From NCBI GenBank assembly GCA_029251865.1, contig JAQXCN010000016.1, forward strand, positions 1-32,656: a stretch of 32,656 nt of DNA. The letters are read 5' to 3'. The number at the start of each line of letters is the position of its first letter. The stretch's first letter is position 1. Shown here one piece after another: positions 1 through 7,794 of this stretch. The notes under the pieces were generated by a model. The model was not told the origin of the DNA. It did not search any database and was given only the letters and a program-made list of their open reading frames with translations. The DNA comes from Crocinitomicaceae bacterium (GTDB taxonomy: Bacteria; Bacteroidota; Bacteroidia; Flavobacteriales_D; Crocinitomicaceae). The position numbers were made by a program, and so were the translations under genes.

Positions 1-108
1 AATACGAATGTGTATACTATATGTAACTACTGTAAATGTTAATACTCACGTATGATAATGAACATCAAAAAAATTAAAGGGTTTTTTAAAATAATATCTT
101 TATTCTTT

Positions 109-116
109 TACCTTTA
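109..116 (+). promoter_or_regulatory. Possible -7 promoter box of the cobalamin operon
   Basis: TACCTTTA differs at the last base from the Bacteroidota -7 consensus TAnnTTTG. It lies just before the point where the riboswitch fold begins, so a transcript starting a few bases downstream would contain the whole aptamer. No convincing -33 TTG was found at the usual distance, so this is a weak call. Confidence 0.25.
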
Positions 117-117
117 C

Positions 118-275
118 GCAGCTTTTAGGTGTAAATGTTATTTACTTAAAAAGGAATCCGGTGAAATTCCGGAGCTGTATCTGCAGCTGTAAGTGTCTTA
201 AAAACGACTTTATATACCACTGAAATTCGGGAAGGTAAGTCGATCTTGACATGAGCCAGAATACTTGCCTTCAAG
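118..275 (+). ncRNA. Cobalamin (B12) riboswitch aptamer
   Basis: The leader carries the conserved blocks of the cobalamin riboswitch in the right order. At 150-194 there is an AAAAGGAATCCGGTGAAAT-type core followed by the paired TCCGGAGCTG and CAGCTGTAAGTG segments. At about 217-236 there is CCACTG followed by GGGAAGG. At about 253-270 there is the B12-box-like block GAGCCAGAATACTTGCCT. Adenosyl- or other cobalamins bind this aptamer and usually switch the downstream genes off. Here it precedes a surface corrinoid uptake operon, which is the expected target. The exact ends of the outer P1 helix are my estimate. The rest of the 386-base leader shows no open reading frame I would defend. Confidence 0.93.
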
Positions 276-321
276 CACAAGAGAAGACTTCAGATTAAAG
301 TCAGACTTAATTTCCTGCTTG
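272..321 (+). promoter_or_regulatory. Putative riboswitch expression platform hairpin
   Basis: CAAGCA at 272-277 can pair with TGCTTG at 316-321, enclosing a smaller hairpin of GACTT (286-290) with AAGTC (298-302). A T-rich stretch (ATTATTTTCTTTT) follows. It directly follows the B12 box and overlaps the 3' edge of the aptamer, so it could compete with aptamer folding and act as a terminator or antiterminator switch. The stem is AT-rich and the U tract is interrupted, so a translational mechanism is also possible. Confidence 0.4.
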
Positions 322-386
322 GATATTATTTTCTTTTAGCTGATTTCTTCAACGTTTTATTTTTTAATTACTTAATTATTTTAACG

Positions 387-1346
387 ATGAAGAATTTTTA
401 CATTCTAACGATTGCCCTTTTTTTTGGGGCTAATGCTAACGCTCAAATTGATTTTGAGTCATCCTTAACAGAACCAGAGTCCTACAATAACGGATCAGAA
501 GGACCAGAAGGTTTTGATTTCTCACCTATTCAACTTGTGAATTACTATGATTCTGAATTTAGTTACTTCACGGGTTTTGCTATTTCTAATGTCACTGATA
601 ATGTCACGCCAGGTTACACGAATCAATACAGTGCATATGCCGGCGCGGGAGCTAACAATTCTAACACCTACGCCGTGGCTTATTCGAATCCAGAAATATA
701 TTCAAGCATTGCAGAAGCAAGAATATTATCTTTTGACCTATCAAACACAACTTATGCTGCTTTATCGATGCTTGAAGGAGATTCTTACGGTAAAAAATTC
801 GGAGAAGCAACAAATGCCGCCGGTGAAGATGATGGTACAAACGGAGAAGATTACTTTAAAGTTTGGATCATTTGTGAAAATTCAAATAATGGAAGTAAAG
901 ATTCATTAGAGTTTTATCTAGCGGATTACAGATTTGCCAATAACGCGGAAGATTACATTCTCAATACTTGGGAATCCATCAGCCTAACGGACCTTTCCTT
1001 CGACGTAACGAATATTTCAATGCGATTCGAATCTTCTGACAATGGAGAATTCGGAATGAATACCCCTGCATACTTAGCAGTCGACAATATCATGTGGGAG
1101 GCACCGCTTTACATCGCTGAAACAAATCAGAAAGATTTTGAATTCTATCCAAATCCGGTAAACAACCTCTTAAATATCAATGGTCCTGAAGGATTTGTAA
1201 CAGTTACAACGATAAACGGCGAAAAAATTAAAGAACATTTACACGATTCAAAATCAACTATAGACTTTTCAGCCTTGCCTTCTGGCATTTACATTTTGAA
1301 TGTAAATACACCAAATGGTATAACCTCGAAAAGAATTATAAAGTAA
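387..1346 (+). CDS. DUF4465 surface protein with T9SS type A sorting domain, candidate corrinoid-binding protein
   Basis: The 319-aa product has a signal peptide (about 1-19, cleavage after ANA), a DUF4465 region (about 40-240) and a C-terminal T9SS type A sorting domain (about 249-319, with YPNPV at 254-258 and a final KRIIK). Family hallmarks seen include TPGYTNQYSAY (74-84), the FYLADYRF segment (176-183) and SSDNGEFGMNTPAY (216-229). DUF4465 proteins are common in Bacteroidota cobalamin loci, and I recall the B12-binding BtuH proteins of gut Bacteroides as related, but I cannot confirm that here. As first gene after the B12 riboswitch it is probably exported, attached to the surface by T9SS, and helps capture corrinoids for the receptor encoded next. 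Family assignment is firm; the ligand is inferred. Confidence 0.88.
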   Translation: MKNFYILTIALFFGANANAQIDFESSLTEPESYNNGSEGPEGFDFSPIQLVNYYDSEFSYFTGFAISNVTDNVTPGYTNQYSAYAGAGANNSNTYAVAYSNPEIYSSIAEARILSFDLSNTTYAALSMLEGDSYGKKFGEATNAAGEDDGTNGEDYFKVWIICENSNNGSKDSLEFYLADYRFANNAEDYILNTWESISLTDLSFDVTNISMRFESSDNGEFGMNTPAYLAVDNIMWEAPLYIAETNQKDFEFYPNPVNNLLNINGPEGFVTVTTINGEKIKEHLHDSKSTIDFSALPSGIYILNVNTPNGITSKRIIK

Positions 1347-1356
1347 TATAAAGAGA

Positions 1357-1390
1357 GAACCGAGGTTGTGTGATTCTTCAATCTCGGTTC
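1357..1390 (+). other. Strong intercistronic hairpin between the DUF4465 gene and btuB
   Basis: GAACCGAGGTTG (1357-1368) pairs with CAATCTCGGTTC (1379-1390), giving a 12-bp stem with one G-U pair and a 10-base loop. No run of T follows, so it is not a classical intrinsic terminator. It ends 10 bases before the btuB start codon. It may protect the 3' end of the DUF4465 message, mark an RNA processing site, or limit translation or transcription of btuB, which would allow unequal expression of the two genes. Confidence 0.6.
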
Positions 1391-1400
1391 ATCTTAACTT

Positions 1401-3365
1401 ATGAAACTCGTCATTATTTCTTGTTTATGGTTTGGAATTCATTGTTTTGGACAACAAGGTGGGATACAAGAAATAAATGAAGTCACTTATACATACACCC
1501 TTGATACCTTTAACGCCAAAAACGTTTGGGAAGGTCTTAACACCGAAAAAATAGAATCCTTACAGGCTAATGATGCCGCTGACCTCATCCAAAAGTTAAC
1601 CAGCACGAATATTAGATCATACGGGGGCCTTGGAGGTTTAAAAACCGTATCTTCTCGGGGTCTTGGCGCGAATCACTCGATTATTGTTGCAGACGGATTC
1701 GGTATTAACAATACACAGAATGGTCAAGTCAATCTAGGTCAAATTCATGCTGATAACATCTCCTATATTAGGAGTGATTCCGACGAGAAAACACAATTTC
1801 TTCAGCCCATTTCGGCTCAAGTCTCAGGAAGCCATTTTTCTTTAGAAACTTTCGAAAATAATTTTGGCGCCGATGGTTTTCAATTTCGACTTCAAGGAAA
1901 GCAGGGTTCGTTTAATCAAATGGGAACGTATAGCGCCGCTAAATTCTCAAGTAAAAAAGTTCTCTTAAGTGCACATGGGAGCATCAGAAAATCAGATGGT
2001 AACTACCCTTTTACACTCACAAACGGTTCTCAAAACTCGGAAGAAACCCGAACAAATAATGATTATTTAGATTACTCTTTTGGATTTACTGGTGGTTTCA
2101 AATTCGGGAATTCGGTCTTCAGACTAGGCTACCTTCAAAAAGAATTCGATCAAGGTTTGCCCGGAGCCGTAATACTGTATAACAACTTTACAGATGAACG
2201 TATGGAGCGTATTGACCAAAATTTATTTGGAGATCATGTTTTTAAAGGAAAAAAAACAACCTTCCGAAGCTTTTTCAAAATGAATAAAAACCAAATGCGT
2301 TACACTGACCCTGATTATTTAGGTCAAGATAATGGCATTGACATTACTTATCAAAACGAATCATTACAATTGGGTGTGGCAGTAGAGCATATCTTTAAAA
2401 ACGATTTGAAAATACACTTTGGTGCTGAAGAGGTACTTAGTAATTTAATAGTGAGTGACATTGGTTTTTCAAAACCGAACAGGATGCATCACTTTGGGAT
2501 TGTAGGATTAAATTATATCTTCTTAAAAAAATACGGCCTCACTCTGCAATTATCTGAGCAATTCATAGAAGAAAATAATAAAGCTGGAGTTAGTGCAGAA
2601 AACCAATTCAAAATCAATCCTTACATCGCGTTCTCAGCAAAAGAAGGAAAGCATAAATTTGGACATACAATATGGTATAGAAATTCTTTTCGAATGCCCA
2701 CATTTAACGAACTCTATTATAACAATATCGGAAACCTCAATCTCGAACCAGAACAAGCCCATCAATTCAATTACGCTTGGTCTTTTTCCTCCTCAAATAA
2801 AAGAAAGTTTCATTTTTATTTACGCAATACTTTTTATCTCAATTTCGTTGACGAAAAAATTGTTGCCATACCTACCAAAAATCTCTTTACTTGGTCAATG
2901 CAGAATGTTGAAAACGTGCGTATTTTAGGTGGTGACCTTAAATTTGGTTCAAAATTTAATACTACCAAAGATTTAAGCTTTAGCCTCGATCTCAACTATA
3001 GTAATCAGAACGCAATTGACATATCGGACCCTAATTCTCCTACTTTTAAAAATCAAATCGCATATATGCCTGTTCATTCTGGAAACATCGACCTATCAAT
3101 CAGATATAAGGACCTAGGAATAACAATTTCTAACTACGCAAATTCACTGCGTTATGCCTTAAATGAAAATATTACTGCCAATCAGGTAGATGGATTTTTG
3201 ATAAGTACGTTAAGTTCACATTACACTTTAAAGCTCAGAAATAAAAACAAACTAACTTTTCGATTTACTGTTAAGAATTTATTCGATTCGCAATACGCGG
3301 TCATTCGAAGCTTCGTCATGCCAGGTCGGAATTATATAATTGTTATGAAGTATGCGTTTAATTAA
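1401..3365 (+). CDS. btuB: TonB-dependent outer-membrane receptor, BtuB type (cobalamin)
   Basis: The 654-aa product has a signal peptide (about 1-18), an N-terminal plug with the typical stretch LIQKLTSTNIRSYGGLGG and SSRGLGANHSIIVADG (about 62-99), and a long beta-barrel region. The barrel ends with a typical final strand (GRNYIIVMKYAFN). There is no N-terminal carboxypeptidase-like domain, unlike SusC-type receptors or the receptor at the right end of this window. The plug is about 50 residues into the mature protein, as in BtuB. The assignment to cobalamin rests on position: it is the second gene of a B12-riboswitch operon and overlaps a BtuG-like lipoprotein gene by 14 bases. TonB-dependent import of another corrinoid or cobinamide is equally possible. 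Confidence 0.85.
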   Translation: MKLVIISCLWFGIHCFGQQGGIQEINEVTYTYTLDTFNAKNVWEGLNTEKIESLQANDAADLIQKLTSTNIRSYGGLGGLKTVSSRGLGANHSIIVADGFGINNTQNGQVNLGQIHADNISYIRSDSDEKTQFLQPISAQVSGSHFSLETFENNFGADGFQFRLQGKQGSFNQMGTYSAAKFSSKKVLLSAHGSIRKSDGNYPFTLTNGSQNSEETRTNNDYLDYSFGFTGGFKFGNSVFRLGYLQKEFDQGLPGAVILYNNFTDERMERIDQNLFGDHVFKGKKTTFRSFFKMNKNQMRYTDPDYLGQDNGIDITYQNESLQLGVAVEHIFKNDLKIHFGAEEVLSNLIVSDIGFSKPNRMHHFGIVGLNYIFLKKYGLTLQLSEQFIEENNKAGVSAENQFKINPYIAFSAKEGKHKFGHTIWYRNSFRMPTFNELYYNNIGNLNLEPEQAHQFNYAWSFSSSNKRKFHFYLRNTFYLNFVDEKIVAIPTKNLFTWSMQNVENVRILGGDLKFGSKFNTTKDLSFSLDLNYSNQNAIDISDPNSPTFKNQIAYMPVHSGNIDLSIRYKDLGITISNYANSLRYALNENITANQVDGFLISTLSSHYTLKLRNKNKLTFRFTVKNLFDSQYAVIRSFVMPGRNYIIVMKYAFN

Positions 3366-4407
3366 ATTTCTTTTTTGTCTTTGTCTTCTGCTTTATTCTT
3401 GTGGAAAAAACAACGAACCACCAATTGAAACTGAGTCTATTTCAAATGGCGCCCTAGTGCTTTGTGAGGGGCTGTTTCAACAGAATAATGCGCAACTTTC
3501 TTTTGTGAGTTTTAACAATAACCAAATTGAAAACAATGTATTTCTCAACCGTAATGGGCGTCAACTTGGTGATACTGGGAATGATATAAAAAAGTATGGT
3601 AACAAAATCTACATCGTCGTCAATGTTTCCAGCACGATTGAAGTTTTAGATGCCAATACTTTAAGTTCGATCAAACAAATATCAATGATGAATGGAAATA
3701 CGGCAAAACAACCGCGGGCAATTGTCTTTCATGGCGGACTTGCATTCGTTTCATGTTTTGACGGTTATGTAGACGTTATAGACACGACATCCCTGTCAAT
3801 AAACAGTAGAATTCAAGTGGGAAGTAACCCTGATGGTTTGGCCATAGCAAATAACAAATTGTATGTTGGCAATTCAGGTGGACTAAATTCACCCTTAATG
3901 GATTCAACTGTTTCTGTCATTGATTTGAATACGCTGCAAGAAATAAAAAAAATAACTGTGGGTATGAATCCAGGAACAATACAAGCTGATCCTTTTGGAG
4001 ATATTTATGTAGTTACCCGCGGGAATTATACCAGTATTCCATCACGAATGAAAAGACTAAATAGCGTAAGTGATAGTTTAGAGCAAACATTTGATCTCGA
4101 TATTTCAGGTATTTCAAGCTTTAATAACGATTTCTTGGTAACCTATTATGACTTTACCTCCTCGCAAAATAACGTCGGCCTATTTAATACATATACAGAG
4201 GAATTAGAATTGGATTCATTTATGCCTTTAGAAGAAGTTCAAACTCTTTATGGATTACATTACAATCCATCGAATAATAAAATATACATTTCCGATGCAA
4301 TGAATTATACCAACACGGGATATCTCAGAGAATATGACGCTGAAGGAAGTTACCTACAAAGTTTTCACGTTGGTCTAAACCCCTCAAAAGTCTTATTTTA
4401 TGAATAA
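3352..4407 (+). CDS. BtuG-like beta-propeller lipoprotein (YncE/DUF5074 type)
   Basis: The 351-aa product begins with a lipoprotein signal peptide with lipobox LYSC at 14-17, so Cys17 would be lipidated. The rest consists of YncE-like propeller repeats, for example the NKIYIVVNVSSTIEVLDANT, GLAFVSCFDGYVDVIDTTS and NKLYVGNSGG segments, each followed by a strand pair and a loop. In Bacteroides thetaiotaomicron the surface lipoprotein BtuG is a seven-bladed propeller that binds B12 very tightly and sits on BtuB. The same fold, lipidation and gene order here, with a 14-base overlap with the receptor gene and an 8-base overlap with the next gene, make this the likely counterpart. Ligand and affinity are inferred. 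Confidence 0.82.
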   Translation: MRLIKFLFCLCLLLYSCGKNNEPPIETESISNGALVLCEGLFQQNNAQLSFVSFNNNQIENNVFLNRNGRQLGDTGNDIKKYGNKIYIVVNVSSTIEVLDANTLSSIKQISMMNGNTAKQPRAIVFHGGLAFVSCFDGYVDVIDTTSLSINSRIQVGSNPDGLAIANNKLYVGNSGGLNSPLMDSTVSVIDLNTLQEIKKITVGMNPGTIQADPFGDIYVVTRGNYTSIPSRMKRLNSVSDSLEQTFDLDISGISSFNNDFLVTYYDFTSSQNNVGLFNTYTEELELDSFMPLEEVQTLYGLHYNPSNNKIYISDAMNYTNTGYLREYDAEGSYLQSFHVGLNPSKVLFYE

Positions 4408-5350
4408 GTCCAAAGTCTTACTGAGTATCCTCTGCGTTTTTGTTTTTCAGTACTTTTCACTGGCTCAATCCTTCGCTCCCGAACCTGAGGTTTCAGGCTC
4501 CGATGCGATACACAAAGATTCGTCAATATTCATTAATTGGGCCAACGAAGTTTCCATTACAAGAGGCCCGTTGAATATACAAGATCCGAACTTGGGGTTG
4601 AGTAATTACGGAGCAGCATATGATGCAAGTTTTATTGCGGATAATAATGTCGTATCACTCGGAGACGGCGGTCAAGCAATTGCTACTTTTGCAGAACCCA
4701 TAAGCAACGGTGAAGGACCAGATTTTGCTATTTTTGAAAATGGATTTGCAAACCATTATATGGAATTGGCATTTGTCGAGGTAAGTTCTGATGGAATAAA
4801 CTTTACCCGATTTGAATCGGTTTCCGAAACACCCACAACAACACAACTCGATAACTTCAGTTTCTCAGACTGCAGATACATACACAACCTCGCCGGAAAG
4901 TATCGCGTTTACTACGGGACACCTTTTGACCTTGAAGATGTTTCTGGAATTAATGGCCTTGACATCAACAACATTACCCATGTGAAGATTATTGATGTTA
5001 TTGGTAGTGTTACTAGTATCATTGGTAGTTATGACAGTCAAGGAAATATTATAAATGACCCATACCCCACCCCTTTTGAATCAGGAGGTTTTGACCTGGA
5101 TGCTATTGGCGTTATTCATTCTGAAAACCTCGGACTAACGGGATCAACAAAATCCTATGGTATATTCCCTAACCCTGTTCATAATACATTAAATATGATA
5201 GGCTTTCCTAATGGAATAAAAACAATTACAAATGCTATCGGCGAAGAAATTATTTCAACTAGAGATCATAAGATCGATGTTCGAATTCTTAGTGAAGGCA
5301 TATATTTCATTCAACAAGGAAAGTCAATTGTTAAATTTGTGAAAGAATAA
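4400..5350 (+). CDS. T9SS-sorted cell-surface protein, accessory corrinoid-capture candidate
   Basis: The 316-aa product has a signal peptide (about 1-23, ending SLAQ), a single beta-rich domain (about 30-240) and a T9SS type A sorting domain (about 250-316, FPNPV at 256-260). The domain shows GEGPDFAIFENGF (104-116), ELAFVEVSSDG (122-132), HVKIIDVIGS (194-203) and FDLDAIGVIH (231-240). These are marks of a widespread family simply called 'cell surface protein', with a possible discoidin-like fold. It overlaps the BtuG-like gene by 8 bases and is the last gene of the riboswitch operon, which suggests a role in corrinoid binding or docking. No biochemical function is known to me for this family. 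The gene ends directly against the stop codon of the convergent radical SAM gene. Confidence 0.75.
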   Translation: MNKSKVLLSILCVFVFQYFSLAQSFAPEPEVSGSDAIHKDSSIFINWANEVSITRGPLNIQDPNLGLSNYGAAYDASFIADNNVVSLGDGGQAIATFAEPISNGEGPDFAIFENGFANHYMELAFVEVSSDGINFTRFESVSETPTTTQLDNFSFSDCRYIHNLAGKYRVYYGTPFDLEDVSGINGLDINNITHVKIIDVIGSVTSIIGSYDSQGNIINDPYPTPFESGGFDLDAIGVIHSENLGLTGSTKSYGIFPNPVHNTLNMIGFPNGIKTITNAIGEEIISTRDHKIDVRILSEGIYFIQQGKSIVKFVKE

Positions 5351-6370
5351 TCAGGCCCAAACTTTTGTCCCCTCGGAACAATTTGTGCAGATATCAACAG
5401 CTTGTCTGTTCTTTATAATGGCCGCCCTAAAGGCCTTGTAAGTCGAAGCACTCCATATCGCCTTGAAAGAAGTATTTTGAATATTTCCTAATATATGTTT
5501 CGCATCTTTATCAAAACAACAGGGTACGATACCACCGTCCCATGTGCTCACAGAACCAGACCACATTCTCCAGCAATGATTACCAGGATTACCTCTCAAT
5601 TTATAAGTGCCATCGCCTTGTTTTCTATACCTAGAATACGATTCATTTTCGGGCATGAGCGGATTGCCATTTTTGAAATCATAAAGTTGAGCTGTTTTTA
5701 TTCTAACCTCATCAATATTATAATTAGAAGCGAGATTGAATACGCCAGGTATTTCGTGTTCATTGTGTTTGACCGCCAAAAACTGATATATCAAATGAGG
5801 CGTATTAGACCCTGCATTCCTCTTGGCCTCAACAAGATTCTTACTTGCCTCTAAAACCTTTTCGAGAGAACCATTTATCCTGTATTGCTCATAGGTTTCT
5901 TGGGTCAGTCCATCTACGGAAATTATAAGTCGGTCTAGACCTGAAGCTACTATTTCCTTCGCTTTTTTAAAATCAATGAAATGGCCATTTGTAGATGTTG
6001 CTGTATAGATATTTTCTCTTTTCGCATCTTTAATTAGCTCCAAAAATCTTGGATGAAGGAATGGCTCTCCTTGGAAGTAATAATTAATGTAAAAAACAGT
6101 CGACTTGATTTGGCTTAATAATGTTTTGTGTAAATCTAAATCTAATTTACCCGTAGGTCTTGTAAATTGCTTCAAACCACTAGGGCATTCAGGGCAACCT
6201 AAATTACATGCTGTTGTAGGCTCTATACTCATGGATGCTGGCAACCCAAAATGAAATGACTTTTTAGTCATTCGCGTTAAATAAAAACTTAACCGTAATA
6301 AAAATACATTCCAAACCCGTTGAAGCGATAGGTGACGTAAAATACGTATTGAATCTTTAAGCCTTGACAT
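5351..6370 (-). CDS. Radical SAM / SPASM domain protein
   Basis: The 339-aa product carries the radical SAM cluster motif CNLGCPEC, with cysteines 55, 59 and 62 in CX3CX2C spacing. Downstream are the usual barrel elements, including FQGEPFLHP (a GGEP-like SAM-binding segment) and ISVDG. The C-terminal third is a SPASM-type auxiliary cluster domain, with Cys in GNHCW, VPCCFDKD and DICTNC and the usual LGNI and IW spacing. Members act on peptides, cofactors or cell-envelope substrates, but I cannot name the substrate and no precursor peptide is visible nearby. It is transcribed alone, convergent with the B12 operon with no bases between the two stop codons, and divergent from the phosphoribosyltransferase gene. 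Confidence 0.85.
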   Translation of the reverse strand: MSRLKDSIRILRHLSLQRVWNVFLLRLSFYLTRMTKKSFHFGLPASMSIEPTTACNLGCPECPSGLKQFTRPTGKLDLDLHKTLLSQIKSTVFYINYYFQGEPFLHPRFLELIKDAKRENIYTATSTNGHFIDFKKAKEIVASGLDRLIISVDGLTQETYEQYRINGSLEKVLEASKNLVEAKRNAGSNTPHLIYQFLAVKHNEHEIPGVFNLASNYNIDEVRIKTAQLYDFKNGNPLMPENESYSRYRKQGDGTYKLRGNPGNHCWRMWSGSVSTWDGGIVPCCFDKDAKHILGNIQNTSFKAIWSASTYKAFRAAIIKNRQAVDICTNCSEGTKVWA

Positions 6371-6449
6371 GAAACGAAATTACAAAAACTCCCGATTCGG
6401 AAGACAAAGATTTAGACGCGATTGAATAAAAAGAAAGAGGGAAAAAAGA

Positions 6450-6457
6450 TATATTTG
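6450..6457 (+). promoter_or_regulatory. Bacteroidota -7 promoter box upstream of the phosphoribosyltransferase-murQ operon
   Basis: TATATTTG matches the TAnnTTTG consensus exactly, 16 bases before the ATG at 6474. Transcription would begin around 6461, giving a very short leader. A TTG at 6422-6424 is 25 bases upstream, slightly too far for a good -33 element. Confidence 0.55.
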
Positions 6458-6473
6458 TATAAAGCCAAAATGA

Positions 6474-6968
6474 ATGCAAATTATTCTTAATCATACGCAA
6501 ACCCAACAAAAAATAACGCGTTTAGGTCACGAAATCATAGAAAACTGCTTTGAGGAAAAAGAGCTTTTCATTGGTGGGATATCAGGCAATGGTTTTGAAC
6601 TTGCCAAGATGATCGCCTCTATTATTGAAAATAATGCCCAATTGAAAATTAATTTTTTCGAAATTTCGATCAACAAAAATGAACCGTGGCAGGAGCCAAT
6701 TACGTTGAGTATTGATGAAACTAAACTCAAAAAGGGCTACATTATACTTGTTGATGATGTAATCAACTCAGGAAAAACCTTGCAATATGCCTTGGTTAAA
6801 TTCCTCGAACAGCCAACCAAAGCTATCAAAACAGTTGTTTTGGTTGACAGGAAGCACCGAAGATATCCAATAAAAGCGAATTTTGTCGGGATTTCTCTTT
6901 CCACAACACTTCAAGATCGTATAGAAGTAGACCTGAGTGAAGGAGATACAAAAGCATTTCTCATATGA
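6474..6968 (+). CDS. Phosphoribosyltransferase-family protein (PyrR-like)
   Basis: The 164-aa product is a type I phosphoribosyltransferase fold. The PRPP-binding loop VDDVINSGKT is at 93-102, with the two acidic residues followed by the small-residue turn. An upstream flexible region (about 60-75) corresponds to the hood. Such proteins transfer or bind phosphoribosyl groups; PyrR members regulate pyrimidine genes and have uracil phosphoribosyltransferase activity. I cannot tell whether this one is a regulator or an enzyme. Its stop codon overlaps the start of murQ (ATGA, 4 bases), which implies translational coupling. No pyrimidine gene is in the window, which weakens a PyrR call. Confidence 0.75.
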   Translation: MQIILNHTQTQQKITRLGHEIIENCFEEKELFIGGISGNGFELAKMIASIIENNAQLKINFFEISINKNEPWQEPITLSIDETKLKKGYIILVDDVINSGKTLQYALVKFLEQPTKAIKTVVLVDRKHRRYPIKANFVGISLSTTLQDRIEVDLSEGDTKAFLI

Positions 6969-7777
6969 TCAAACCAACTGAGGCAGCCTCAAATCACGAC
7001 AATCTTGAAGAAATGAGCACAAATGAGCTTCTTTTTAACATGAATAGAGAGGACCAAAGTGTTGCTTTGGCCGTAGAGAAAGAGATCCCTTCAATAGAAA
7101 GTTTTGTTGACATGGCATTTCCAAGAATGCATAAAGGTGGACGACTTTTTTATATTGGAGCAGGGACAAGTGGACGCCTCGGCGTAGTAGATGCGAGTGA
7201 ATGCCCTCCGACCTTTGGCGTTTCTCATGGCGTTGTAATTGGGCTTATTGCTGGTGGCGATCAAGCCATTCGTAAGGCAGTAGAATTCGCTGAAGATGAC
7301 ACCAAACAAGGATGGATGGATCTTCAAGGTCATAATATAACTTCAAACGATATTCTTGTTGGAATTGCAGCATCTGGTGGAACACCGTATGTTATAGGCG
7401 CAATAGAAAAAGCAAATGATTTCGGAATGCTTACAGCAGGAATATCTTGTAATCCTGACTCTCCACTTTCCAAAATAGCGCAACATCCGATTACACCGGT
7501 AGTGGGACCTGAATTTGTTACAGGGTCAACTAGAATGAAGTCAGGCACAGCGCAAAAACTCGTTCTGAATATGATCTCTACGTCCTTAATGATTCAATTA
7601 GGTCATGTGAAAGGAAATAAGATGGTAGATATGCAGTTGAGTAATCATAAACTTGTTGAACGCGGCACGAGAATGGTCTGTGAGCAACTAAATATTTCTC
7701 AAGAACTGGGGAAAGAGCTACTTCTGAAGTTTGGATCGGTAAGGTCTGCAATCGATAATTACGAAAACAAAAAATAA
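6965..7777 (+). CDS. murQ: N-acetylmuramic acid 6-phosphate etherase MurQ
   Basis: The 270-aa product cleaves the lactyl ether of MurNAc-6-phosphate to give GlcNAc-6-phosphate and D-lactate, a cytoplasmic step in peptidoglycan salvage. It has a SIS sugar-isomerase fold with FYIGAGTSGRLG (62-73), DASECPPTFG (76-85), GIAASGGTPYVIG (133-145) and GSTRMKSGTAQK (187-198). By comparison with my memory of the E. coli enzyme, Glu79 in SEC and a Glu in the 107-110 segment are the acid/base residues. It lacks part of the C-terminal extension of the E. coli enzyme, which is common. It overlaps the phosphoribosyltransferase gene by 4 bases. No MurNAc kinase or transporter gene is adjacent. mpl, another cell-wall salvage gene, lies 15 kb away in this window. 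Confidence 0.95.
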   Translation: MIKPTEAASNHDNLEEMSTNELLFNMNREDQSVALAVEKEIPSIESFVDMAFPRMHKGGRLFYIGAGTSGRLGVVDASECPPTFGVSHGVVIGLIAGGDQAIRKAVEFAEDDTKQGWMDLQGHNITSNDILVGIAASGGTPYVIGAIEKANDFGMLTAGISCNPDSPLSKIAQHPITPVVGPEFVTGSTRMKSGTAQKLVLNMISTSLMIQLGHVKGNKMVDMQLSNHKLVERGTRMVCEQLNISQELGKELLLKFGSVRSAIDNYENKK

Positions 7778-7794
7778 TTTTTAGTTCGAAGTGT

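Noticed and set aside
1369..1400. Classical intrinsic terminator after the DUF4465 gene
   Set aside because: The hairpin at 1357-1390 is real but is not followed by a T run, and the next gene of the operon begins at 1401.
2593..2928. Open frame in another phase within btuB
   Set aside because: It is Ile/Ser-rich, without domain signals, and lies wholly inside the well-supported receptor barrel region.
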